This document shows, piece after piece, positions 1-9,887 of a stretch of 64,000 nt of DNA. Location: NCBI GenBank assembly GCA_038527485.1, contig JBCBFT010000001.1:121574-185573 (forward strand). The letters run 5' to 3'. The notes beneath the pieces are model-generated. The model was not told the DNA's origin. It saw nothing but the letters and a program-made list of their open reading frames with translations, and ran no database searches. The number at the start of each line of letters is the position of its first letter. The stretch's first letter is position 1. Position numbers and translations under genes: made by a program. The DNA comes from JALEFZ01 sp038527485. GTDB lineage: Bacteria > Bacteroidota > Bacteroidia > J057.

Positions 1-1
1 T

Positions 2-2275
2 TCTGCGGCTGCGATCTACGGATCTCGTGCGGCTGGTGGAGTTGTGATCATTACGACCAAGCGTGGGCGTGCAGGACGTACTCGTGTATCTTTGAGTCAG
101 ACATCAGGTATCACACGTCCTATTCGACTTTTGGGCACACGTGATTGGACCCCTGCATTGGTTGAATCAGAGTTCGGTACTGAAGACCGTGAATTGTTTG
201 AGCAAAACGGAAACTTGGATTACGAGTCTCAGCTATATGATCGTACAGGCTACCTTAACACTACGCGTATCAACGTAAGCGGAGGAAATGCCAAAACGAG
301 TTTCTTCTTGGGAGGGACTTATAAGTCTGAGGATGGAATCGTAGATAACACAGGATACGAAAAGACCTCCGCACGCGTCAACATTAATCACCGTTTTAAT
401 GAGTGGTTAGATGTAAATATCACCAATAACTACATCAATTCTACTGCGGATCGTGGTCTATTCAACAATGGGAACACGAACACGACTATTGGATATGCAC
501 TAGCATTTACGAAGCCATGGGTAGATCTTCGTCCAGATGAGAACGGAAACTACCCTGCCAACAATGCCGTCGGATCGAATGTGCTGGAGACTGTGGCACT
601 GACTACGAATCGTGAGCGCGTCAATCGTTATGTAGGAGGAGCTACGCTTACAGCTCGTTTGCTATCTACAGAGCGCAATCAAGTAAAGGTATTGTTTAGG
701 GGTGGTTTGGATCAGTATGCCTTGACGACTACAGGTCTTTTCCCTTCTGCATTGACATTCTATCAAGATCCTAATTCTCTTGGTGGTGTATCTATTCAAG
801 GAAATACGGTCAATACGAATACAAACTTGGAGGCTTTCTTAGTTCATACGTACTATGGAAATAACAACTTGTCTTTCCGTACGCAGGTAGGTGTCCAACA
901 GCTTGATTTCAATAGAAATACGGTAATTGTCTCTGCCTTGGGCCTCAATGGTTCTCAATCAAATCTAGACCAGGCCGCTGCTCGTGGTGTGGATCAGTTT
1001 CGTTTGATTCAGCAGGATAAAGGGATCTTTATCCAAGAGGAATTTAACTACAATGACCAAATCATTGTGACTGCGGGTGTTCGTGCGGACAAGTCTTCTA
1101 ACAATGGAGATCCTAATAGACTCTACTATTATCCCAAAGCGAATGCTGCCTTGAATCTACATACTTTCGATTTCTGGACAATCGATCCTGTGAGCCAGTT
1201 CAAGCTACGTGTCGCTTATGGTCAGTCGGGTCGTTTTTCTAACTTCGGAGATAAATTTACCACCTTCAATCCTGTCGCAATCTCAGGGATAAGCGGAGAC
1301 CCTATTTCTGGTCTTGTTTTATCTACACTCAGAGGGAATCCTAATGTAGGTCCAGAGCGTCAAGCAGAATTGGAGTTTGGTACAGATTTAGGGTTTGCCA
1401 ACAATCGAATTACCTTAGATGTGACGTATTACATCAAGACGGTTACGGACCTATTACTTGCTGCACAAGTGCCCCCTACTACAGGATTTACACGTCAGAT
1501 TCAGAATTCAGGTGCATTGGAGAACCGTGGATGGGAGATTGGCTTAAATGTAATACCTGTACAGACAAAAGACTTCGACTGGAACTTTACCATCAACTGG
1601 TGGCGTAACCGCTCAGAGATTACGGAGTTGGGTGTACCTGACTTTAACATTGGTGGTTTTGCTGCTTCTTTGGGGCAGTACCGTATCGAGCAAGGAAAGA
1701 GTGCGACTCAGATTGTGGGTACTTTTAACACAGACGATTGTGGAACACCTGATTGCTCTGATCTCGATCCTAATGGCGATGGTTTCCGTGTATATGGAGA
1801 CGCTCAGTCTGATTTTGATGCATCCATCCTGAATGATATCAGATACAAGAACTTCACCTTCACTTTCCTTGTCCACTGGAAGCAAGGAGGAGACGCGATC
1901 AACCTATCTACTTTACTATTTGACCTAGGACAGCTGACTTGGGACTATGATGATGTCACACTTGATCCTGAAGGAGTAACACCCAATGGTCCCTTCCGCT
2001 TGGGTTCAGGTGATGCAAGCCCATGGATCGAAGATGCTGGATATGTTCGTTTGCGTGAAGTAGGTCTGTACTATACGATCCCCAAGTCTGCTTTGAATGA
2101 TGTAATGGGCCTCAAGGTTGGTGTATCTGGACGTAACCTCTTGAACTTCTTCAATTACAACAGCTACGATCCTGAGGTATCTAACTTCGGTAATAACGTG
2201 TTGGCAAATGCGGTTGAGGTAACACCTTACCCAAGTGCGAGAAGATTCTTCCTTAACCTTACAGCTAATTTCTAA
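2..2275 (+). CDS. SusC/RagA-family TonB-linked outer membrane protein (5' partial)
   Basis: This is the C-terminal part of a SusC-type outer-membrane receptor that imports oligomeric nutrients with its SusD partner and TonB energy. The frame is open from base 2, and the residues before the first possible start (a GTG at 44) read SAAAIYGSRAAGG, the end of the SusC plug domain, so the true start lies before the window. The remaining roughly 750 residues are beta-barrel, rich in aromatic and Asn/Thr residues, and end in an aromatic strand (FFLNLTANF), as is usual for outer-membrane barrels. A SusD gene follows 92 bp later on the same strand, which confirms the pair. The substrate cannot be read from the sequence, and no glycosidase or peptidase is visible next to it here. 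The family is certain; the full length is unknown. Confidence 0.95.
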   Translation, partial: SAAAIYGSRAAGGVVIITTKRGRAGRTRVSLSQTSGITRPIRLLGTRDWTPALVESEFGTEDRELFEQNGNLDYESQLYDRTGYLNTTRINVSGGNAKTSFFLGGTYKSEDGIVDNTGYEKTSARVNINHRFNEWLDVNITNNYINSTADRGLFNNGNTNTTIGYALAFTKPWVDLRPDENGNYPANNAVGSNVLETVALTTNRERVNRYVGGATLTARLLSTERNQVKVLFRGGLDQYALTTTGLFPSALTFYQDPNSLGGVSIQGNTVNTNTNLEAFLVHTYYGNNNLSFRTQVGVQQLDFNRNTVIVSALGLNGSQSNLDQAAARGVDQFRLIQQDKGIFIQEEFNYNDQIIVTAGVRADKSSNNGDPNRLYYYPKANAALNLHTFDFWTIDPVSQFKLRVAYGQSGRFSNFGDKFTTFNPVAISGISGDPISGLVLSTLRGNPNVGPERQAELEFGTDLGFANNRITLDVTYYIKTVTDLLLAAQVPPTTGFTRQIQNSGALENRGWEIGLNVIPVQTKDFDWNFTINWWRNRSEITELGVPDFNIGGFAASLGQYRIEQGKSATQIVGTFNTDDCGTPDCSDLDPNGDGFRVYGDAQSDFDASILNDIRYKNFTFTFLVHWKQGGDAINLSTLLFDLGQLTWDYDDVTLDPEGVTPNGPFRLGSGDASPWIEDAGYVRLREVGLYYTIPKSALNDVMGLKVGVSGRNLLNFFNYNSYDPEVSNFGNNVLANAVEVTPYPSARRFFLNLTANF

Positions 2276-2367
2276 TAGATAATCGAGACTGCACGTGAAG
2301 GATTTTCCTTTACCTAACTTTACGATTAAGTATCAGTCAATCAATTATTTAATAACATCGAATTATC

Positions 2368-3687
2368 ATGAAATTATTCAATATAAAATTACTAGGAATT
2401 AGCTTGGCAATGCTCTTTGCTTTTAGCTTGAATTCCTGCACCATCGAAGAAATCCCTAATCCTAATGGTCCGACGCTAGAAGATCTTATAGAAGGTGCGA
2501 CCTTGGAGGACCTTCAGCTCTTGCTTACAGGCTCAGAGTCAGTACTACGTAATGACATGGAATTTTATTTCCAGGTAGTGAGCATCGTCGGTCGCGAGTA
2601 TTGGGATCTTAACGGGGTAGACCCACGCTATACAGGTGAACTGTTGGGGGCCAATGGTGTCCCCTTGGATAACAATGGGTTCTTGACTACACGTTCATTT
2701 GCTGCACGCTATCGTGCGGTAAAGAATGCAAATGTATTTTTGGAGGCCCTGTCCAATACTGCTGCTACGCTTTCAACTGAAGAAACCAATGGGTTGACAG
2801 CCATTGCCAATACGTTTAAAGCGTATTCGCTCCTTCTGGTACTCAATCGTCAGTTTGACAACGGATGCCGTCTAGAAGTGGCTGATCCTGATAACCTAGG
2901 CCCATTTGTAGGCTATGAAGCAGGTTTGGTAGGTGTACAAGATCTACTAGATGGTGCTGCTACGAATCTGGCCAACGCTGGAGACGCTTTTGCATTGAAT
3001 CTCTCCATCGGTTTTGATGGATTTAACACGCCTGCTACGTTTTTACAGTTCGTAAAGGCGCTTCAAGCACGTGTAGCCCTTTACCAAGGAGATAAGGCAT
3101 CTGCACTGACCCTGCTTGGTGATTCATTCTTTGACATTGGTGGAGACTTGAATCTAGGACCTGCTCATCCATTTAGTACTGCAGGAAATGATATCCGTAA
3201 TCCCTTATTCTATGTTCCAGGGCAGGACTTGTTCATTGCGCACCCTGACTTTATTTCTGATGCAGAAACAGGTGATACGCGTGTGACAAATAAGACAGCC
3301 CAACTTGCAACTGCTGCCTCATTGGATGGGCTTTCAGGAGATTTTCAAGTCCAGATCTACAATAGCCCTTCTGACCCTGTGGCTATTATCCGCAATGAAG
3401 AGCTGATTTTAATCTATGCAGAGGCACAGATCGGTAGCGACAATACGGAAGCAATCAATGCGATCAATGTTGTACGTGGAGCCGCAGGATTAGGAGACTA
3501 CAGTGGAGGAACGACTGACGCAGACTTGTTGACAGAGATCGTGAATCAGCGTCGTTATGCGCTTTTCGGAGAAGGGCACCGTTGGATTGATCTTCGTCGT
3601 TTGGGACGTCTAGACGAAGTAGATATCGATCGTTCAGGAGACATTGTACATAGACAGTTCCCTCGTCCAGTAACTGAAGTCGAGTAG
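2368..3687 (+). CDS. SusD/RagB-family nutrient-binding outer membrane lipoprotein
   Basis: This is the surface-exposed, substrate-binding lid lipoprotein of the SusCD transporter. It has a lipoprotein signal peptide with lipobox LNSC (Cys24), followed by helical, TPR-like SusD sequence. The C-terminal signature is present: a RNEELILIYAEA-type helix, then the EIVNQRRYALFGEGHRWIDL motif found near the end of nearly all SusD proteins. At 439 residues it is on the short side for the family. It is co-transcribed with the SusC gene just upstream and closes the operon, since a strong hairpin terminator follows. The ligand is unknown. Confidence 0.95.
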   Translation: MKLFNIKLLGISLAMLFAFSLNSCTIEEIPNPNGPTLEDLIEGATLEDLQLLLTGSESVLRNDMEFYFQVVSIVGREYWDLNGVDPRYTGELLGANGVPLDNNGFLTTRSFAARYRAVKNANVFLEALSNTAATLSTEETNGLTAIANTFKAYSLLLVLNRQFDNGCRLEVADPDNLGPFVGYEAGLVGVQDLLDGAATNLANAGDAFALNLSIGFDGFNTPATFLQFVKALQARVALYQGDKASALTLLGDSFFDIGGDLNLGPAHPFSTAGNDIRNPLFYVPGQDLFIAHPDFISDAETGDTRVTNKTAQLATAASLDGLSGDFQVQIYNSPSDPVAIIRNEELILIYAEAQIGSDNTEAINAINVVRGAAGLGDYSGGTTDADLLTEIVNQRRYALFGEGHRWIDLRRLGRLDEVDIDRSGDIVHRQFPRPVTEVE

Positions 3688-3749
3688 AGACTTATACAGT
3701 AGAGGGAGATGATACCTTTCATACCCCCTCATGATATGTCATACATGAA

Positions 3750-3775
3750 GAAGCCGCTCCTGATGGGGCGGCTTC
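3750..3775 (+). terminator. Rho-independent terminator of the susCD operon
   Basis: An 11-bp stem GAAGCCGCTCC/GGGGCGGCTTC with one wobble pair and a TGAT loop, followed by a T-rich tail. It lies 62 bp after the susD stop. Confidence 0.85.
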
Positions 3776-3864
3776 TCTTTTACTGAAGCAGACAGTAAAG
3801 CGTCACACGCAAATAAGCATGTTGAATCTCGGTTCTCGGCTCTACAAGTCTACTAACCTGCGCA

Positions 3865-5700
3865 TTATTCCTTCAAGATTTTCTCACTCACATTTCCTAC
3901 GGGCGTTTTCAATGTCATGATGTAAGTCCCTACAGGAAGTGTTTGAAGATTGAGGCTGATCTCTTTTTGCAGCTCTACAGATTGCTCAAATACGACCTGT
4001 CCCAAGGTATTGGTGATCTGAACACTCCCTTTGCCTTCTAGCTGAAGTCCATGAATGGTCAGTCTCTCACTGACAGGATTGGGCGCAATCTTAACCTGAC
4101 CTGTGAGGAGGTCTTGTGCTTCTACATTTACTTTGAGATAGTTCCCCAAAGTTCCTTCAAAAATGCTTCCTGCTTTTTGGGCTGGGGAGGTATTGGCCAT
4201 ACGTAAGCCTGCGCAAGACTGACTCAAGGGGATTTGGAATACGATATCATTGGGTTGGCCAGGGGTCAATGTTTGGTCGATCCACCAGATGCCCGTGATG
4301 TTGTCATCACCAAATGTGCCAGGATTTTGAGGGTTGTTTTTCGTCTTGAACGTGACAGTGCCCCCTGCTTGAGCATAAAGTGTGTCGCGCTGTGCATTCC
4401 ACCACTGTGCATAGATGAAGGGATGGTCCTGTATGTTGGGGTTGAAGACAGACCATGTCAGGGAGTCGGTATTGACATCGTAGCAAACATAGTTTACATC
4501 CAAGGGCTGAATAGTGGCTGGCAGGCTGTAGGTGACGGTGTTCGAAGTGACTGTGAGTCCAGAGGATGCATAGGTGGCTTCGAAGTAGTAATCTACATTT
4601 TGCCCAAATACCATGACAGAATCCGTGTAAGTCTGCGTATTTCCACACAAAGTAGCAATGGGCTGAAAGCTTCCCCCTCCTATGCGACGATAGAGAATAA
4701 ATTCATCTTCGTCTGTATTCGAAGGGAAGGTAAGCTGGGCAAGGAAAGCCTTGCTATCGTCAAGGATCAAAGTAGCAGAAGGCAGAGCCGTTGTGCGCAA
4801 AGTCCATGTCCCAGGAGATACTTCTTCATACACGTCGCCATTATTCAGGATGATACGATGGCTTTCCACATATTCCACGTCAAATGGAAAGGCAAACTGG
4901 ATAACGGGGTTTGTGACAGGAGAAAAGCTAGTCTCTTGTGCCCATGTATTGCCTGATTTACCATATATATTGATCGATTGATTCAAAGAGACCCTGATAG
5001 GATCGCCAGATAAAGAAGTTACAGCTAGATCTTCTTCGGGAGATAAGTGAATGGAAATATTAGGTCTGACAAAGAATCCAGCAAACTGAGAATCATAATT
5101 GTAACTCAACAAGGTCTGAGAAGCAGTTGAAGTTCCCTGTGGAGAGAGCGTATACATGATCGCCTGATAATCCATTATAGGAAAACCAAAACTGATGCCT
5201 TCCACCGAGAGTAGAAATACATTTTGTCCTTCTACCTCAATTTGTTCTCCACCCAGTAGCTGTTCAACCAGTGTCCAAGTCTGTCCTTGACGCCTGTAGA
5301 CATAGGTCTGTACGACATCGAATCCAGCAGCGAAGTTGTTGGGGGGTAAATTTTGGGTGAAGCCACTGATAGTAAATGCGACGTAAGCTAGGTCGCCCTT
5401 GAGTTTGACTGCCTGACCAAAGTCAAAGATGTCAATAGTAGAAGTAGGATCGGTAAAGAGCCCAGCGCGAAAACCCAGTGGTCCGTTGAGCGGTGTGCCA
5501 TCGCTGGCTTGGAGTGTCTGGATCAATGTCCATTGACTATTTCCACGCTGATAAATATACGCTTTTCCACCACTCGATGTGATGGCGTAGTCTCCCCCGT
5601 CGTCACTACAAAGCGCAGATAAAGAAAGGGTAGGGGATTGAGAAAAGAGCAAAGAGAAAGAACATAAAATCAAGGATGATAAGAGGAGGATTCGTTTCAT
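3865..5700 (-). CDS. Secreted protein with T9SS type A sorting domain
   Basis: A secreted protein of 611 residues exported by the type IX system. The ATG at 5700 is preferred to an upstream in-frame start because it begins a clean signal peptide (MKRILLLSSLILCSFSLLFS). Residues 25 to about 330 contain repeated short beta motifs of the kind AYIYQRGNSQWTL, resembling an FG-GAP or propeller-like display domain. A fibronectin-III-like stretch follows, and the last 75 residues form a type A sorting domain (VKIAPNPVSERLTI, then LPVGTYIMTLK). No catalytic motif is visible. It stands alone: the susCD operon converges from the left and about 390 bp without genes lies upstream. The role is unknown; adhesion or surface display is only an inference from the architecture. 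Confidence 0.85.
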   Translation of the reverse strand: MKRILLLSSLILCSFSLLFSQSPTLSLSALCSDDGGDYAITSSGGKAYIYQRGNSQWTLIQTLQASDGTPLNGPLGFRAGLFTDPTSTIDIFDFGQAVKLKGDLAYVAFTISGFTQNLPPNNFAAGFDVVQTYVYRRQGQTWTLVEQLLGGEQIEVEGQNVFLLSVEGISFGFPIMDYQAIMYTLSPQGTSTASQTLLSYNYDSQFAGFFVRPNISIHLSPEEDLAVTSLSGDPIRVSLNQSINIYGKSGNTWAQETSFSPVTNPVIQFAFPFDVEYVESHRIILNNGDVYEEVSPGTWTLRTTALPSATLILDDSKAFLAQLTFPSNTDEDEFILYRRIGGGSFQPIATLCGNTQTYTDSVMVFGQNVDYYFEATYASSGLTVTSNTVTYSLPATIQPLDVNYVCYDVNTDSLTWSVFNPNIQDHPFIYAQWWNAQRDTLYAQAGGTVTFKTKNNPQNPGTFGDDNITGIWWIDQTLTPGQPNDIVFQIPLSQSCAGLRMANTSPAQKAGSIFEGTLGNYLKVNVEAQDLLTGQVKIAPNPVSERLTIHGLQLEGKGSVQITNTLGQVVFEQSVELQKEISLNLQTLPVGTYIMTLKTPVGNVSEKILKE

Positions 5701-6091
5701 GATAATAATTAATATTAAAAGGTTATGTTTCCGTTGGTTTATGTGTCGAGCATCCATAGCAATACCTTAACAGATGATGAAAAAAATCTGATATTTTGTG
5801 GTTCTATGGCCTCTCTCAATTAGATAAATAGAAAGGGGATAAATTTTCCGAAAAGAATAAATATGGTTGTGCGTATGTTTCTATCTCTGGTAATAATGTA
5901 GGAATTTGATCATAAGCGCAAAGAGATTTTTGGCTGAAATGTACGGGGGACGTGCTCAGCGGTTAAATCTCCTTCACGAACAGGACAATGAAAAGGTAAG
6001 AAGTAATTAAAAGGGAAGGGGAGAAAATACGGTAGACCCAAGACCATGTGAGAAACATAGTCTTAAATATAATTCAAACATTCAGATAATT
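5701..6091. other. Intergenic region, no gene recognised
   Basis: AT-rich stretch between the starts and ends of two leftward genes. It should hold the promoter of the T9SS protein gene, but no clear TAnnTTTG box was found. No RNA gene or conserved structure was seen. Confidence 0.5.
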
Positions 6092-6502
6092 TTAGTCGCT
6101 GGAATTTGCTTGTTCTTCCTCTACATGGATAGCTTCTCGAAGGTCACGTGCGAGGTAAGGAAGTTCAACCTCTAGTCCTCCATGGTCTGGGATATACATA
6201 ATACTAACCCCACGGTCGGCCGTTTCAAGCTCTTCTATTCCATGTTCAAGAAAGCCATAAAGATCCAGCGTCTCTGTACGATATTTTTTCCAAACGTCTT
6301 GGGCATTCAGGCGGGCCATCTCAGGTTCGGGCCACAAGGCAATTCTCTCCTTATTTTCATCTGATACGGTCATGGCCCAACCGTTGTTTTTTTCGTCATA
6401 TAGACCCCATAAGACTTCAAATTCGGCTACCCGATTCAAAAAGTACTTGTACTGATCTTCTGGGCTCATCGCCTTGATATGTTCCAACCAATCTTCACGC
6501 AT
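6092..6502 (-). CDS. DUF2750 domain protein
   Basis: A 136-residue cytoplasmic protein without signal or membrane segment. It resembles the DUF2750 family in length and in motif order: an N-terminal YFLNRVAEFEVLWGLYDE segment, a central LWPEPEMARLNA segment, and a C-terminal domain that ends near VSIMYIPDHG. The family has no established function; members are small acidic proteins found in many bacteria, often alone. The acidic tail (EEEQANSSD) is unconserved sequence. It is a single gene with no operon partner. The start ATG at 6502 is the first in frame and well placed. The family assignment is by recalled pattern only. Confidence 0.7.
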   Translation of the reverse strand: MREDWLEHIKAMSPEDQYKYFLNRVAEFEVLWGLYDEKNNGWAMTVSDENKERIALWPEPEMARLNAQDVWKKYRTETLDLYGFLEHGIEELETADRGVSIMYIPDHGGLEVELPYLARDLREAIHVEEEQANSSD

Positions 6503-7083
6503 GGCGCAAAGCTAACAAATTCTGGCTTCGATGCTGATTGCATGTTTTCCCAAGTACGCGGCAACCCTACCTTATTAGATGAAAAATAGCGTCTCTTATG
6601 TATCATTTCAAGCTATGTGAAGGTAAAAAGTCGTATCTTTGCCAGTAGTGAAAGCACGATTAAGGAATAGAGACTGGTAAAGAGTGTCAGACAAAGGCAA
6701 AAGTTCCTTTCTGAGTATTCCTGTCATCGAAACCTATTTCGTTTGGATACTTCCTGATTCGACTAAATGGCTATTTGTTTTTCTCAAAGGCTACCTGGAA
6801 TATTACTTTGTGGAAAACCGCTCATTTTGGCTAGATATTTGGTATGAGTGATTTTACTAAATGTGCAAATACATGGGAACAGGGTGAATGCGAAAGGTTT
6901 ACGAATACGGGTTTTCAAATCTTTTATCAGAAATAAAATTCTCATTCCTCGCAGCAACAGGTAAAATTAAACCTGATAATTTGCACTTTTGCCTATATAT
7001 GAATAACTATGCACACTAGAACGACAGGCAAAAGCGATATCCTTGTTCTCATAATTAACAGAATAATACAACGCTTAATTATC
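6503..7083. other. 581-bp leader region upstream of the OmpA-like gene
   Basis: This region has a good Bacteroidota -7 box (TATCTTTG, 6634-6641) far upstream of the OmpA-like lipoprotein. Two short open frames follow it, 6684-6851 (GTG, 55 codons) and 6844-6936 (ATG, 30 codons), the second overlapping the end of the first. Neither resembles a known peptide. The region could be a long 5' leader, a small-RNA gene or a small-peptide unit. No tRNA-like or riboswitch-like structure was recognised. Confidence 0.4.
6634..6641 (+). promoter_or_regulatory. Candidate -7 promoter box (TATCTTTG)
   Basis: Matches the Bacteroidota sigma-70 -7 consensus TAnnTTTG and is followed by GCC. No good -33 TTTG lies at the usual distance. 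It would transcribe towards the OmpA-like gene 440 bp downstream or an independent small transcript. Confidence 0.4.
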
Positions 7084-7854
7084 ATGAAATTCTCAGTTAC
7101 GGTCATCAAATTATCAGTCCTCATTGCTGCTATGGCGCTGTTGACTTCTTGTGTTTCTAAGAAGAAATTCGACGAGGAAGTAACACGTGCGGCTGCTGAA
7201 AAGAGCGGTTTGGAAAGCCAAATTGCAGAGGCAAAATCAGAAAACGAAAAGCTTCAGGGCGAATTCGCAGATCTGGAGAAGAACCTCAACATGAGCAAGC
7301 AGGAAATCCAAGATCTCTCTGCTCAGATCAAAGACAACAACGGCAAGATCCAGAAGCTTCAGGATGCCATCTCTGAAGTATTCGAAAACTATAATCCCGA
7401 CGACATCATGGTCGAGGAGCGTGGAGGTAAACTCTACATCGTCATGAACAATGCGATCCTATTTGACGCTGGACGTGATAAACTGACAGAAGAGTCTGAA
7501 GAGCTGATCGGTAAAATGGCGGAAGTATTCAACAAGAACGGCGACCTTTCTATCCAAGTAGAAGGACATACGGACAGTGATCCTGTGAAGATTCACAAGG
7601 CAAAGTACAAGGATAACTGGCAGCTTTCTGCAGCTCGTGCACTGTCTGTCGTACGTACATTGGAAGAGAATGGCGTATCTGGTGGTCGCCTAGTTGCTAT
7701 GGGTAAAGGCGATACGCAGCCCGTTGCTTCTAACGAGACTGACGAAGGAAAAGAAAAGAACCGCCGTACAGAGTTTGTAATTGTACCTGCTATCGACGGT
7801 CTTTACAAGATGTACAAGGAAGACTTCTCTAGCATGAAGAGCGGATCTAACTAA
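7084..7854 (+). CDS. OmpA-family lipoprotein, peptidoglycan-associated
   Basis: An outer-membrane lipoprotein of 256 residues that should anchor the envelope to peptidoglycan. The ATG at 7084 begins a lipoprotein signal with lipobox LTSC (Cys23); an upstream in-frame start would add 25 residues in front of it without sense. Residues 30-95 form a coiled coil (repeated KSENEKLQ-type heptads). Residues 110-240 are the OmpA C-terminal domain, with ILFDAGRDKLTEES, the peptidoglycan-binding region VEGHTDSDPV, and the RR-T-E-F ending NRRTEFVIV. In Pal and OmpA the TD and the R of this region contact diaminopimelate. It is a single gene with its own terminator. It is probably a Pal-like structural protein; no Tol genes are near. 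Confidence 0.92.
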   Translation: MKFSVTVIKLSVLIAAMALLTSCVSKKKFDEEVTRAAAEKSGLESQIAEAKSENEKLQGEFADLEKNLNMSKQEIQDLSAQIKDNNGKIQKLQDAISEVFENYNPDDIMVEERGGKLYIVMNNAILFDAGRDKLTEESEELIGKMAEVFNKNGDLSIQVEGHTDSDPVKIHKAKYKDNWQLSAARALSVVRTLEENGVSGGRLVAMGKGDTQPVASNETDEGKEKNRRTEFVIVPAIDGLYKMYKEDFSSMKSGSN

Positions 7855-7885
7855 TCCCAAAATCTAGAAGACTAGAAGATATATG

Positions 7886-7910
7886 AAGAGGCTGCCAGCG
7901 GTAGCCTCTT
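7886..7910 (+). terminator. Rho-independent terminator after the OmpA-like gene
   Basis: An 11-bp stem AAGAGGCTGCC/GGTAGCCTCTT with a 3-nt loop and a T-run immediately after it. Confidence 0.85.
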
Positions 7911-7961
7911 TTTTCTTGCTGTTACTTCTCCTTAAAAAATCCGAGTCCTTCGAGAATTTTC

Positions 7962-7969
7962 TATCTTTG
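7962..7969 (+). promoter_or_regulatory. Candidate -7 promoter box for prfC (TATCTTTG)
   Basis: TATCTTTGCAG fits the Bacteroidota -7 consensus and lies just after the preceding terminator. It implies a leader of about 110 nt before prfC. The -33 element is not obvious. Confidence 0.5.
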
Positions 7970-8083
7970 CAGCCTCAGTCGATTTTATCCTGGAGCTTTT
8001 GACAACAGAAGCCATATACATATCGTATCCTCTCTGTTTTTGAATGTAGTGAAATCCCCTATGGGAGCTGTTCTCTTAGACCT

Positions 8084-9664
8084 ATGAATATTCAAAAAGA
8101 AATAGACCGTCGCCGGACCTTCGCCATCATCTCTCACCCAGACGCTGGAAAGACCACCCTCACCGAAAAACTGCTCCTTTTTGGAGGGGCCATCCAGACA
8201 GCAGGTGCCGTAAAGTCTAACAAGATCAAGAAGCACGCGACCTCAGATTTTATGGAGATTGAGCGTCAGAGAGGAATTTCCGTCGCCACCTCTGTCATGG
8301 GATTTGAGTATCATGATAAGCAAATCAATATCTTGGATACCCCTGGTCACAAAGATTTTGCTGAGGATACCTATCGTACACTGACAGCCGTGGACTCTGT
8401 GATCGTCGTCATCGATGTCGCCAAAGGCGTAGAGGAACAGACCGAAAAACTCGTAGAAGTATGTCGTATGCGGAAAACGCCTGTGATGGTGTTTATCAAT
8501 AAACTGGACCGCGAAGGAAAAGATCCTTTTACACTACTGGATGAAATCGAAGAGAAACTTAATCTGAATGTGTTACCCTTATCATGGCCTATAGGGATGG
8601 GGAAACAGTTTCAGGGAGTCTACTCTTTATATGAGAAGAAAATGGTCCTTTTCACTGCTCATGGCAAGCAGGCCGAGGAAGATACCGTTACCTTTGAGGA
8701 TTTGTCAGACGAACTGTTGGATCGCATGGTGGGCGAAACCGCAGCGGACACCCTCCGTGAGGAGGTAGAACTGATCGAAGGGGTTTATCCTGAATTTGAT
8801 GTGGAGACCTATCTCAACGGTGAAGTTTCACCTGTGTTTTTCGGAAGTGCCATCAACAACTTTGGCGTCCGAGAGCTACTCGACTGCTTTACAGAGATCG
8901 CACCGACACCTGGTCAAGCGCAGACGGAAGAACGAACCATTTTACCTTTGGAGGATCAATTCACAGGCTTTGTCTTCAAAATCCACGCAAATATTGACCC
9001 TAAACATAGAAATAGAATCGCGTTTGTGAGGGTTTGTTCAGGGAAATTTGAGCGAGGAAAGTCCTATAAACACATCAGGCTAGGCAAGAATTTAAGGTTT
9101 TCTAATGCGACAACCTTTATGGCCTCCAAGAAAGAAATCATTGATGAAGCCTTTCCTGGTGACATTGTAGGACTCTATGATACAGGGAATTTTAAGATTG
9201 GCGACAGCTTGACGGAGGGCGAATTGCTGCACTTTACGGGCATTCCCAGTTTTGCACCAGAACTTTTCCGCTACGTAGAAAATGCTGATCCGATGAAGTC
9301 CAAACAGTTGGCGAAGGGCTTGGAACAGCTGATGGATGAGGGCGTCGCCCAGCTATTTTATCACCAGTATACCAACCGTAAACTGATCGGTACGGTAGGA
9401 GCACTTCAATTTGATGTCATTCAGCACCGATTGAAGCATGAGTACAATGCCACCTGCAGATACGAGCATGCGACCCTTCACAAAGCCGTGTGGATTACCT
9501 CAGATAACACAGCCAAGCTAAAAGAATTCCGTACGAGGAAGGCGAAAAACATGGCGAAAGATAAGCATGGGCGTGATGTGTTTTTGGCAGGAACTGCATG
9601 GGATTTGAATTCCACCCAAGAACTATTCCCCGAAGTGCAATTTCATTTCACTAGTGAATTTTAG
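8084..9664 (+). CDS. prfC: Peptide chain release factor 3 (RF3)
   Basis: A translational GTPase of 526 residues that removes RF1/RF2 from the ribosome after peptide release. The GTPase domain has G1 HPDAGKTT (about residue 18), G3 DTPGHKDF and G4 NKLD. The switch-I area has the RF3-type run FMEIERQRGISVATSV, and the C-terminal region reads YRYEHAT-like with the RTRKAKNMAKD segment known from RF3. The length equals the family norm (about 527). RF3 is separated from EF-G by length and by the N-terminal EIDRRRTFAIISHPDAGKTT. It appears to be a single gene, followed by AT-rich sequence. Confidence 0.97.
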   Translation: MNIQKEIDRRRTFAIISHPDAGKTTLTEKLLLFGGAIQTAGAVKSNKIKKHATSDFMEIERQRGISVATSVMGFEYHDKQINILDTPGHKDFAEDTYRTLTAVDSVIVVIDVAKGVEEQTEKLVEVCRMRKTPVMVFINKLDREGKDPFTLLDEIEEKLNLNVLPLSWPIGMGKQFQGVYSLYEKKMVLFTAHGKQAEEDTVTFEDLSDELLDRMVGETAADTLREEVELIEGVYPEFDVETYLNGEVSPVFFGSAINNFGVRELLDCFTEIAPTPGQAQTEERTILPLEDQFTGFVFKIHANIDPKHRNRIAFVRVCSGKFERGKSYKHIRLGKNLRFSNATTFMASKKEIIDEAFPGDIVGLYDTGNFKIGDSLTEGELLHFTGIPSFAPELFRYVENADPMKSKQLAKGLEQLMDEGVAQLFYHQYTNRKLIGTVGALQFDVIQHRLKHEYNATCRYEHATLHKAVWITSDNTAKLKEFRTRKAKNMAKDKHGRDVFLAGTAWDLNSTQELFPEVQFHFTSEF

Positions 9665-9887
9665 TATTTATATATTTTTTGATATAAATTAATATCAAAA
9701 TCTATATTTGAAGTAATTGATTATTAGTGACTTATATGAAAATCTGAATAGGAAGTAGGTTTTCGTACCATATAAATCTATATCAAAAATACTATATCTT
9801 TCCTTTGTAAAGTTTTTTGAAAAAAAATACTCTAAGCAGTTGCACAATGTGCTCGCCCCTTTTAACTTGATTCTAGATATTCCGTAG

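Noticed and set aside
44..2275. SusC gene starting with GTG at 44
   Set aside because: The frame is open from base 2 and reads plug-domain sequence before 44, so the gene is 5' truncated by the window edge.
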